Notes under the pieces: model-generated | Seen by the model: only the letters and a program-made list of their open reading frames with translations | What the model was told of the DNA's origin: nothing | Database searches by the model: none | Translations under genes and position numbers: made by a program | Assembly (NCBI GenBank): GCA_037953625.1 | Contig: CM075651.1 | Coordinates: forward strand, 109,183,001-109,247,000 | Source of the DNA: Crotalaria pallida | Lineage: Eukaryota; Streptophyta; Magnoliopsida; Fabales; Fabaceae | Length of the DNA stretch: 64,000 nt | Reading direction: 5' to 3' | Shown: piece after piece, positions 38,755-48,751 of the stretch | Position numbering within the stretch: position 1 is the stretch's first letter | Layout of the letters: every line of letters begins with the position of its first letter

Positions 38755-41364
38755 GGTACCATGCAATGTTTAGGATCATTCTAATGGTTATTATAAGTCC
38801 TAATACACATTCCTAGACCATTCTTAGCCTTTAGAATACTCTCTTAACCATTCTACACTTGTTAGAACCTCCAAGGACTCATGCTACACCCTCTATGTCC
38901 CTTGCGGTACAAAGCAATGTTTAGGATCATTCTAATGGTACTTATAAGACCTAATACACATTCCTAGACCATTCTAAGCCTTTAGAATACTCTCTTAACC
39001 ATTCTACACTTGTTAGAACCTCCAAGGACTCATGTTACACCCTCTACGTCCCTTGGGGTACCAAGCAATGTTTAGGATCATTCTAATGGTTATTATAAGT
39101 CCTAATACACATTCCTAGACCATTCGAAGCCTTTAGAATACTCTCTTAACCATTCTACACTTGTTAGAACTCCCAAGGACGCATGCTACACCCACTACGT
39201 CCCTTGGGGACTCAAGCATTGTTTAGGATCATTCTAATGGTTCTTGTAAGACCTAATACAAATTCCTAGACCATTCTAAGCCTTTAGAATACTCTGTTAA
39301 CCATTCTACACTTGTTAGAACCTCCAAGGACTCATGCTACACCCTCAATGTGCCTTGGGGTACTAATCAATGTTTAGGATCATTCTAATGGTACTTATAA
39401 GACCTAATACACATTCCTAGACCATTCTAAGCCTTTAGAATATTATCTTAACCATTCTACACTTGTTAGAAACTCCAAGGATTCATGCTACACCCTCTAC
39501 GTCCCTTGGGGTACCATGCAATGTTTAGGATCATTCTAATGGTTATTATAAGTCCTAATACACATTCCTAGACCATTCTTAGCCTTTAGAATACTCTCTT
39601 AACCATTCTACATTTGTTAGAACCTCCAAGGACTCATGCTACACCCTCTATGTCCCTAGCAGAACAAATCAATGTTTAGGATCATTCTAATGGTTCTTAT
39701 AAGACCTAATACACATTCCTAGACCATTCTAAGTCTTTAGAATACTCTGTTAACCATTCTACACTTGTTAGAACCTCCAAGGACTCATGCTACACCCTCT
39801 ACGTCCCTTGGGGTACCATGCAATGTTTAGGATCATTCTAATGGTTATTATAAGTCCTAATACACATTCCTAGACCATTCTTAGCCTTTAGAATACTCTC
39901 TTAACCATTCTACACTTGTTAGAACCTCCAAGGACTCATGCTACACCCTCTATGTCCCTTGCGGTACAAAGCAATGTTTAGGATCATTCTAATGGTACTT
40001 ATAAGACCTAATACACATTCCTAGACCATTCTAAGCCTTTAGAATACTCTCTTAACCATTCTACACTTGTTAGAACCTCCAAGGACTCATGTTACACCCT
40101 CTACGTCCCTTGGGGTACCAAGCAATGTTTAGGATCATTCTAATGGTTATTATAAGTCCTAATACACATTCCTAGACCATTCGAAGCCTTTAGAATACTC
40201 TCTTAACCATTCTACACTTGTTAGAACTCCCAAGGACGCATGCTACACCCACTACGTCCCTTGGGGACTCAAGCATTGTTTAGGATCATTCTAATGGTTC
40301 TTATAAGACCTAATCCAAATTCCTAGACCATTCTAAGCCTTTAGAATACTCTGTTAACCATTCTACACTTGTTAGAACCTCCAAGGACTCATGCTACACC
40401 CTCAATGTCCCTTGGCGTACTAATCAATGTTTAGGATCATTCTAATGGTACTTATAAGACCTAATACACATTCCTAGACCATTCTAAGCCTTTAGAATAC
40501 TATCTTAACCATTCTACACTTGTTAGAAACTCCAAGGATTCATGCTACACCCTCTACGTCCCTTGGGGTACCATGCAATGTTTAGGATCATTCTAATGGT
40601 TATTATAAGTCCTAATACACATTCCTAGACCATTCTTAGCCTTTAGAATACTCTCTTAACCATTCTACACTTGTTAGAACCTCCAAGGACTCATGCTACA
40701 CCCTCTATGTCCCTTGCAGAACAAATCAATGTTTAGGATCATTCTAATGGTACTTATAAGACCTAATACACATTCCTATACCATTCTAAGCCTTTAGAAT
40801 ACTCTCTTAACCATTCTACACTTGTTAGAACCTCCAAGGACTAATGCTACACCCTCTACGTCCCTTGGGGTACCATGCAATGTTTAGGATCATTCTAATG
40901 GGTATTATAAGTCCTAATACACATTCCTAGACCATTCTTAGCCTTTAGAATACTCTCTTAACCATTCTACACTTGTTAGAACCTCCAAGGACTCATGCTA
41001 CACCCTCTATGTCCCTTGCGGTACAAAGCAATGTTTAGGATCATTCCAATGGTACTTATAAGACCTAATACACATTCCTAGACCATTCTAAGCCTTTAGA
41101 ATACTCTCTTAACCATTTTACACTTGTTAGAACCTCCAAGGACTCATTTTACACCCTCTACGTCCCTTGGGGTACCAAGCAATGTTTAGGATCATTCTAA
41201 TGGTTATTATAAGTCCTAATACACATTCCTAGACCATTCGAAGCCTTTAGAATACTCTCTTAACCATTCTACACTTGTTAGAACTCCCAAGGACGCACGC
41301 TACACCCTCTACGTCCCTTGGGGACTCAAGCATTGTTTAGGATCATTCTAATGGTTCTTATAAG
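38755..41364 (+). repeat. 7-mer HOR (1057 bp), two full copies and a partial
   Basis: Copies begin near 38755, 39812 and 40869. The GCGGTACAAAGC marker sits at 38904, 39961 and 41019 (1057 = 7 x 151, then 1058). Other markers are CATTCGAAGCC, GGACGCATGC with CCCACTACG, and GAAACTCCAAGG. Type D monomers first appear here. The third copy merges into the next family around 41.3 kb. Confidence 0.88.
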
Positions 41365-43478
41365 ACCTAATACACATTCCTACACCATTGTAAGCCCTTA
41401 GAATACTCTCTTAACCATTTTACACTTGTTAGAACTTCGAAGGACTCATGTTACACACTCTATGTCCCTTGGGGACTCAAGCAATGTTTAGGATAATTCT
41501 AATGGTTCTTATAAGTCCTAATACACGTTCCTAGACCATTCTAAGCCTTTAGAGTACTCTCTTAACCATTCTTCACCTGTTAGAACCTCCAAGGACTCAT
41601 GCTAGAACCTCTACGTCCCATGGGAACTCAAGCATTGTTTAGGATCATTCTAATTGTTCTTATAAGACCTAATACACATTCCTAGACCATTCTAGGCCTT
41701 TAGAATACTCTCTAAACCATTCTACACTTGTTAGAACCTCCAAGGACTCATGTTACACCCTCTACGTCCCTTGGGGTACCATGCATTGTTTAGGATCATT
41801 CTAATGGTTATTATAAGTCCTAATACACATTCCTAGACCATTCGAAGCCTTTAGAATAATCTCTTAACCATTCTACACTTGTTAGAACTCCCAAGGACGC
41901 ACGTTACACCCTCTACGTCCCTTGGGGACTCAAGCATTGTTTAGGATCATTCTAATGGTTCTTATAAGACCTAATACACATTCCTACACCATTGTAAGCC
42001 CTTAGAATACTCTCTTAACCATTCTACACTTGTTAGAACTTCGAAGGACTCATATTACACACTCTATGTCCCTTGGGGACTCAAGCAATGTTTAGGATAA
42101 TTCTAATGGTTCTTATAAGTCCTAATACACGTTCCTAGACCATTCTAAGCCTTTAGAGTACTCTCTTAACCATTCTTCACCTGTTAGAACCTCCAAGGAC
42201 AAATGCTAGACCCTCTACGTCCCACGGGAACTCAAGCATTGTTTAGGATCATTCTAATTGTTCTTATAAGACCTAATACACATTCCTAGACCATTCTAGG
42301 CCTTTAGAATACTCTCTAAACCATTCTACACTTGTTAGAACCTCCAAGGACTCATGTTACACCCTCTACGTCCCTTGGGGTACCATGCAATGTTTAGGAT
42401 CATTCTAATGGTTATTATAAGTCCTAATACACATTCCTAGACCATTCGAAGCCTTTAGAATACTCTCTTAACCATTCTACACTTGTTAGAACTCCCAAGG
42501 ACGCACGCTACACCCTCTACGTCCCTTGAGGACTCAAGCATTGTTTAGGATCATTCTAATGGTTCTTATAAGACCTAATACACATTCCTACACCATTGTA
42601 AGCCCTTAGAATACTCTCTTAACCATTCTACACTTGTTAGAACTTCGAAGGACTCATGTTACACACTCTGTGTCCCTTGGGGACTCAAGCAATGTTTAGG
42701 ATAATTCTAATGGTCCTTATAAGTCCTAATACACGTTCCTAGACCATTCTAAGCCTTTAGAGTACTCTCTTAACCATTCTTCACCTGTTAGAACCTCCAA
42801 GGACTCATGCTAGACCCTCTACGTCCCACGGGAACTCAAGCATTGTTTAGGATCATTCTAATTGTTCTTATAAGACCTAATACACATTCCTAGACCATTC
42901 TAGGCCTTTAGAATACTCTCTAAACCATTCTACACTTGTTAGAACCTCCAAGGACTCATGTTACACCCTCTACGTCCCTTGGGGTACCATGCAATGTTTA
43001 GGATCATTCTAATGGTTATTATAAGTCCTAATACACATTCCTAGACCATTCTAAGCCTTTAGAATACTCTCTTAACCATTCTACACTTGTTAGAACTCCC
43101 AAGGATTCATGCTACACCCTCTACGTCCCTTGGGGACTCAAGCATTGTTTAGGATCATTCTAATGGTTCTTATAAGTCCTAATACACATTCCTAGACCAT
43201 TCTAAGCATTTTGAGTACTCTCTTAACCATTTTACACCTGTCAGAATCTCCAAGGACTCATGCTAGACCTTCTACGTCCCATGGGGTCTCAAGCATTGTT
43301 TAGGATCATTCTAATTGTTCTTATAAGACCTAATACACATTCCTAGACCATTCTAAGCCTTTAGAGTACTCTCTTAACCATTCTACACTTGTTAGAACCT
43401 CCAAGGACTCATGCTACACCCTCTATGTCCCTTGCGGTACAAAGCAATGTTTAGTATCATTCTAATGGTACTTATAAG
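41365..43478 (+). repeat. 14-mer HOR (2114 bp), copy 1
   Basis: GAACTTCGAAGG occurs at 41435, 42039, 42643, 43549, 44153, 44757 and 45663: intervals 604, 604, 906, 604, 604, 906, all exact multiples of 151. The unit is therefore 4+4+6 monomers, 2114 bp = 14 x 151 exactly. Shared markers are CACCATTGTAAGCCC, CGTTCCTAGACC, CTTCACCTG and CCATTCTAGGCC. This copy differs from copy 2 by a few substitutions, for example CATGCATTG against CATGCAATG near 41783. Confidence 0.92.
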
Positions 43479-45592
43479 ACCTAATACACATTCCTACACC
43501 ATTGTAAGCCCTTAGAATACTCTCTTAACCATTCTACACTTGTTAGAACTTCGAAGGACTCATGTTACACACTCTATGTCCCTTGGGGACTCAAGCAATG
43601 TTTAGGATAATTCTAATGGTTCTTATAAGTCCTAATACACGTTCCTAGACCATTCTAAGCCTTTAGAGTACTCTCTTAACCATTCTTCACCTGTTAGAAC
43701 CTCCAAGGACTCATGCTAGACCCTCTACGTCCCACGGAAACTCAAGCATTGTTTAGGATCATTCTAATTGTTCTTATAAGACCTAATACACATTCCTAGA
43801 CCATTCTAGGCCTTTAGAATACTCTCTAAACCATTCTACACGTGTTAGAAACTCCAAGGACTCATGTTACACCCTCTACGTCCCTTGGGGTACCATGCAA
43901 TGTTTAGGATCATTCTAATGGTTATTATAAGTCCTAATACACATTCCTAGACCATTCGAAGCCTTTAGAATAATCTCTTAACCATTCTACACTTGTTAGA
44001 ACTCCCAAGGACGCACGTTACACCCTCTACGTCCCTTGGGGACTCAAGCATTGTTTAGGATCATTCTAATGGTTCTTATAAGACCTAATACACATTCCTA
44101 CACCATTGTAAGCCCTTAGAATACTCTCTTAACCATTCTACACTTGTTAGAACTTCGAAGGACTCATATTACACACTCTATGTCCCTTGGGGACTCAAGC
44201 AATGTTTAGGATAATTCTAATGGTTCTTATAAGTCCTAATACACGTTCCTAGACCATTCTAAGCCTTTAGAGTACTCTCTTAACCATTCTTCACCTGTTA
44301 GAACCTCCAAGGACAAATGCTAGACCCTCTACGTCCCACGGGAACTCAAGCATTGTTTAGGATCATTCTAATTGTTCTTATAAGACCTAATACACATTCC
44401 TAGACCATTCTAGGCCTTTAGAATACTCTCTAAACCATTCTACACTTGTTAGAACCTCCAAGGACTCATGTTACACCCTCTACGTCCCTTGGGGTACCAT
44501 GCAATGTTTAGGATCATTCTAATGGTTATTATAAGTCCTAATACACATTCCTAGACCATTCGAAGCCTTTAGAATACTCTCTTAACCATTCTACACTTGT
44601 TAGAACTCCCAAGGACGCACGCTACACCCTCTACGTCCCTTGAGGACTCAAGCATTGTTTAGGATCATTCTAATGGTTCTTATAAGACCTAATACACATT
44701 CCTACACCATTGTAAGCCCTTAGAATACTCTCTTAACCATTCTACACTTGTTAGAACTTCGAAGGACTCATGTTACACACTCTGTGTCCCTTGGGGACTC
44801 AAGCAATGTTTAGGATAATTCTAATGGTCCTTATAAGTCCTAATACACGTTCCTAGACCATTCTAAGCCTTTAGAGTACTCTCTTAACCATTCTTCACCT
44901 GTTAGAACCTCCAAGGACTCATGCTAGACCCTCTACGTCCCACGGGAACTCAAGCATTGTTTAGGATCATTCTAATTGTTCTTATAAGACCTAATACACA
45001 TTCCTAGACCATTCTAGGCCTTTAGAATACTCTCTAAACCATTCTACACTTGTTAGAACCTCCAAGGACTCATGTTACACCCTCTACGTCCCTTGGGGTA
45101 CCATGCAATGTTTAGGATCATTCTAATGGTTATTATAAGTCCTAATACACATTCCTAGACCATTCTAAGCCTTTAGAATACTCTCTTAACCATTCTACAC
45201 TTGTTAGAACTCCCAAGGATTCATGCTACACCCTCTACGTCCCTTGGGGACTCAAGCATTGTTTAGGATCATTCTAATGGTTCTTATAAGTCCTAATACA
45301 CATTCCTAGACCATTCTAAGCATTTTGAGTACTCTCTTAACCATTTTACACCTGTCAGAATCTCCAAGGACTCATGCTAGACCTTCTACGTCCCATGGGG
45401 TCTCAAGCATTGTTTAGGATCATTCTAATTGTTCTTATAAGACCTAATACACATTCCTAGACCATTCTAAGCCTTTAGAGTACTCTCTTAACCATTCTAC
45501 ACTTGTTAGAACCTCCAAGGACTCATGCTACACCCTCTATGTCCCTTGCGGTACAAAGCAATGTTTAGTATCATTCTAATGGTACTTATAAG
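43479..45592 (+). repeat. 14-mer HOR (2114 bp), copy 2
   Basis: Exact 2114-bp repeat of the previous block, in register with all markers. The last six-monomer part holds TTTTGAGTACTC, CTGTCAGAATCTCC and a D-type monomer with TTTAGTATC. Confidence 0.92.
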
Positions 45593-46700
45593 ACCTAATA
45601 CACATTCCTACACCATTGTAAGCCCTTAGAATACTCTCTTAACCATTCTACACTTGTTAGAACTTCGAAGGACTCATGTTACACACTCTATGTCCCTTGG
45701 GGACTCAAGCAATGTTTAGGATAATTCTAATGGTTCTTATAAGTCCTAATACACGTTCCTAGACCATTCTAAGCCTTTAGAGTACTCTCTTAACCATTCT
45801 TCACCTGTTAGAACCTCCAAGGACTCATGCTAGACCCTCTACGTCCCACGGAAACTCAAGCATTGTTTAGGATCATTCTAATTGTTCTTATAAGACCTAA
45901 TACACATTCCTAGACCATTCTAGGCCTTTAGAATACTCTCTAAACCATTCTACACTTGTTAGAAACTCCAAGGACTCATGTTACACCCTCTACGTCCCTT
46001 GGGGTACCATGCAATGTTTAGGATCATTCTAATGGTTATTATAAGTCCTAATACACATTCCTAGACCATTCTAAGCCTTTAGAATACTCTCTTAACCATT
46101 CTACACTTGTTAGAACTCCCAAGGATTCATGCTACACCCTCTACGTCCCTTGGGGACTCAAGCATTGTTTAGGATCATTCTAATGGTTCTTATAAGTCCT
46201 AATACACATTCCTAGACCATTCTAAGCCTTTTGAGTACTCTCTTAACCATTTTACACCTGTCAGAATCTCCAAGGACTCATGCTAGACCTTCTACGTCCC
46301 ATGGGGTCTCAAGCATTGTTTAGGATCATTCTAATTGTTCTTATAAGACCTAATACACATTCCTAGACCATTCTAAGCCTTTAGAATACTCTCTAAACCA
46401 TTCTACACTTGTTAGAACGTCCAAGGACTCATGTTACACCCTCTACGTCCCTTGGGGTACCATGCAATGTTTAGGATCATTCTAATGGTTATTATAAGTC
46501 CTAATACACATTCCTAGACCATTCTAAGCCTTTAGAATACTCTCTTAGCCATTCTACACTTGTTAGAACTCCCAAGGATTCATGCTACACCCTCTACGTC
46601 CCTTGGGGACTCAAGCATTGTTTAGGATCATTCTAATGGTTCTTATAAGTCCTAATACACATTCCTAGACTATTCTAAGCCTTTAGAGTACTCTCTTAAC
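45593..46700 (+). repeat. 14-mer HOR, copy 3 (rearranged, partial)
   Basis: It follows copy 2 until about 46.04 kb (GAAACTCCAAGG near 45962). It then skips the two 4-mer blocks and re-enters at the equivalent of 45165 (906 bp earlier), so the six-monomer part directly follows. Around 46.40-46.64 kb it repeats A and B monomers once more. Confidence 0.85.
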
Positions 46701-47024
46701 CATTCTACACTTGTTAGAACCTCCAAGGACTCATGCTACACCCTCTATGTCCCTTGCGGTACAAAGCAATGTTTAGTATCATTCTAATGGTACTTATAAG
46801 ACCTAATACACATTCCTAGACCATTCTAAGCCTTTAGAATACTCTCTTAACCATTCTACACTTGTTAGAACCTCCAAGGACTCATGCTACACCCTCTATG
46901 TCCCTTGCGGTACAAAGCAATCTTTAGGATCATTCTAATGGTACTTATAAGACCTAATACACATTCCTAAACCATTCTAAGCCTTTAGAATACTCTCTTA
47001 ACCATTCTACACTTGTTAGAACCT

Positions 47025-47059
47025 CCAAGGACTCATGCTACACCCTCTACGTCCCTTGG
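47025..47059. repeat. CCAAGG / CCTTGG inverted repeat in the monomer
   Basis: CCAAGG at monomer 10-15 and CCTTGG at 39-44 are exact reverse complements separated by 23 bases; coordinates are for the reference copy. Two more outward positions would pair (one T-G wobble, one C-G). The enclosed segment carries the main CpG and sits directly before the variable cassette. The pair is kept in most A, B and F monomers but broken in type G and in copies with CACTTGG, CCTTCGG or CCATGGG. Confidence 0.65.
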
Positions 47060-47060
47060 G

Positions 47061-47073
47061 GTACCATGCAATG
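47061..47073. other. Hypervariable 13-bp cassette of the monomer (reference copy)
   Basis: Monomer positions 46-58 switch between discrete multi-base states (GTACCATGCAATG, GACTCAAGCATTG, GTACTAATCAATG, GTACAAAGCAATG and the E form), while flanking positions differ mostly by single substitutions. Only a C and an A in the middle and ATG/TTG at the end stay close to constant. The pattern defines the monomer types used in this annotation. Protein binding at this site is possible but nothing in the sequence proves it. Confidence 0.7.
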
Positions 47074-47124
47074 TTTAGGATCATTCTAATGGTTATTATA
47101 AGTCCTAATACACATTCCTAGACC

Positions 47125-47142
47125 ATTCTAAGCCTTTAGAAT
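47125..47142. repeat. Short perfect dyad in each monomer (ATTCTAA-GCCT-TTAGAAT)
   Basis: Seven-base arms ATTCTAA and TTAGAAT flank a four-base loop GCCT at monomer positions 110-127; the reference copy is given here. The dyad recurs in most monomers. The common TTAGAGT variant weakens one pair to T-G, and the TTCTTAGCC variant of the central region changes one arm. Small dyads are reported in many centromeric satellites, where non-B DNA has been proposed to matter. A function here is inference only. Confidence 0.75.
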
Positions 47143-47770
47143 ACTCTCTTAACCATTCTACACTTGTTAGAACCTCCAAGGACTCATGTTACACCCTCTA
47201 CGTCCCTTGGGGTACCATGCAATGTTTAGGATCATTCTAATGGTTATTATAAGTCCTAATACACATTCCTAGACCATTCTAAGCCTTTAGAATACTCTCT
47301 TAACCATTCTACACTTGTTAGAACTCCCAAGGACTCATGCTACACCCTCTACGTCCCTTGGGGACTCAAGCGTTGTTTAGTATCATTCTAATGGTTCTTA
47401 TAAGTCCTAATACACATTCCTAGACCATTCTAAGCCTTTAGAGTACTCTCTTAACCATTCTACACTTGTTAGAACCTCCAAGGACTCATGCTACACCCTC
47501 TATGTCCCTTGCGGTACAAAGCAATGTTTAGTATCATTCTAATGGTACTTATAAGACCTAATACACATTCCTAGACCATTCTAAGCCTTTAGAATACTCT
47601 CTTAACCATTCTACACTTGTTAGAACTCCCAAGGACTCATGCTACACCCTCTACGTCCCTTGGGGACTCAAGCATTGTTTAGGATCATTCTAATGGTTCT
47701 TATAAGTCCTAATACACATTCCTAGACCATTCTAAGCCTTTAGAGTACTCTCTTAACCATTCTACACTTG

Positions 47771-47921
47771 TTAGAACCTCCAAGGACTCATGCTACACCC
47801 TCTATGTCCCTTGCGGTACAAAGCAATGTTTAGTATCATTCTAATGGTACTTATAAGACCTAATACACATTCCTAGACCATTCTAAGCCTTTAGAATACT
47901 CTCTTAACCATTCTACACTTG
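47771..47921 (+). repeat. Representative type D monomer (GCGGTACAAAGCAATG)
   Basis: A 151-bp monomer with CTATGTCCC (TpG at the usual CpG), then CTTGCGGTACAAAGCAATG, usually followed by TTTAGTATC or TTTAGGATC and GGTACTTATAAGACC. The G-to-C change before GGTAC creates a new CpG. Type D copies start their GCGGTAC at 38904, 39961, 41019, 46756, 47511 and 47813, with further copies between 46.9 and 48.2 kb and inside the 2114-bp HOR. I saw none before about 38.9 kb. Confidence 0.88.
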
Positions 47922-48751
47922 TTAGAACCTCCAAGGACTCATGCTACACCCTCTATGTCCCTTGCGGTACAAAGCAAAGTTTAGGATCATTCTAATGTTA
48001 CTTATAAGACCTAATACACATTCCTAAACCATTCTAAGCCTTTAGAATACTCTCTTAACCATTCTACACTTGTTAGAACCTCCAAGGACTCATGCTACAC
48101 CGTCTAAGTCCCTTGCGGTACAAAGCAATCTTTAGGATCATTCTAATGGTACTTATAAGACCTAATACACATTCCTAAACCATTCTAAGCCTTTAGAATA
48201 CTCTCTTAACCATTCTACACTTGTTAGAACTCCCAAGGACTCATGCTACACCCTCTACGTCCCTTGGGGACTCAAGCATTGTTTAGGATCATTCTAATGG
48301 TTCTTATAAGACCTAATACACATTCCTAGACCATTCTAAGCCTTTAGAATACTCTCTTAACCATTCTACACTTGTTAGAACCTCCAAGGACTCATGTTAC
48401 ACCCTCTACGTCCCTTGGGGTACCATGCAATGTTTAGGATCATTCTAATGGTTATTATAAGTCCTAATACACATTCCTAGACCATTCTAAGCCTTTAGAA
48501 TACTCTCTTAACCATTCTACACTTGTTAGAACCTCCAAGGACTCATGCTACACCTCTATGTCCCTTGCGGAACAAAGCAATGTTTAGGATCATTCTAATG
48601 GTACTTATATGACCTAATACACATTCCTAGACCATTCTAAGCCTTTAAAATACTCTCTTAACCATTCTACACTTGTTAGAACCTCCAAGGACTCATGTTA
48701 CATCGTCTACGTCCCTTAGGGTACCATGCACTGTTTAGGATCATTCTAATG

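Larger units (their letters stand above)
47016..47166 (+). repeat. Reference monomer, type A (consensus copy)
   Basis: This 151-bp copy matches the consensus read by eye across the window and is used here for numbering. Monomer positions: 1-7 TTAGAAC; 10-15 CCAAGG; 35-36 the main CpG, in CTACGTCCC; 39-44 CCTTGG; 45-50 GGTACC (a KpnI site); 46-58 the variable cassette in its A form, GTACCATGCAATG; 61-96 a second variable stretch, here TAGGATC...GTTATTATAAGTCC; 109-115 and 139-145 the motif CATTCTA (also at 67-73); 110-127 a short perfect dyad. The most constant part runs from about position 97, across the monomer junction, to about position 28 of the next copy. Type A is common throughout the window. 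Confidence 0.95.
46701..48751 (+). repeat. Short-period, D-rich zone
   Basis: Type D copies at 46756, 47511 and 47813 are separated by 755 bp (5 monomers) and 302 bp (2 monomers); further D copies lie at about 46907, 47964 and 48115. The A monomers here are the closest to consensus in the window. Towards 48.5-48.75 kb copies become more degenerate (CACCTCTATG with a lost base, CTTTAAAATAC, TACATCGTC). Confidence 0.82.

Noticed and set aside
47060..47065. GGTACC once per A-type monomer as a regulatory site
   Set aside because: It is a KpnI recognition sequence useful for recognising the ladder, but nothing suggests a regulatory role and it is lost in about half the monomers.
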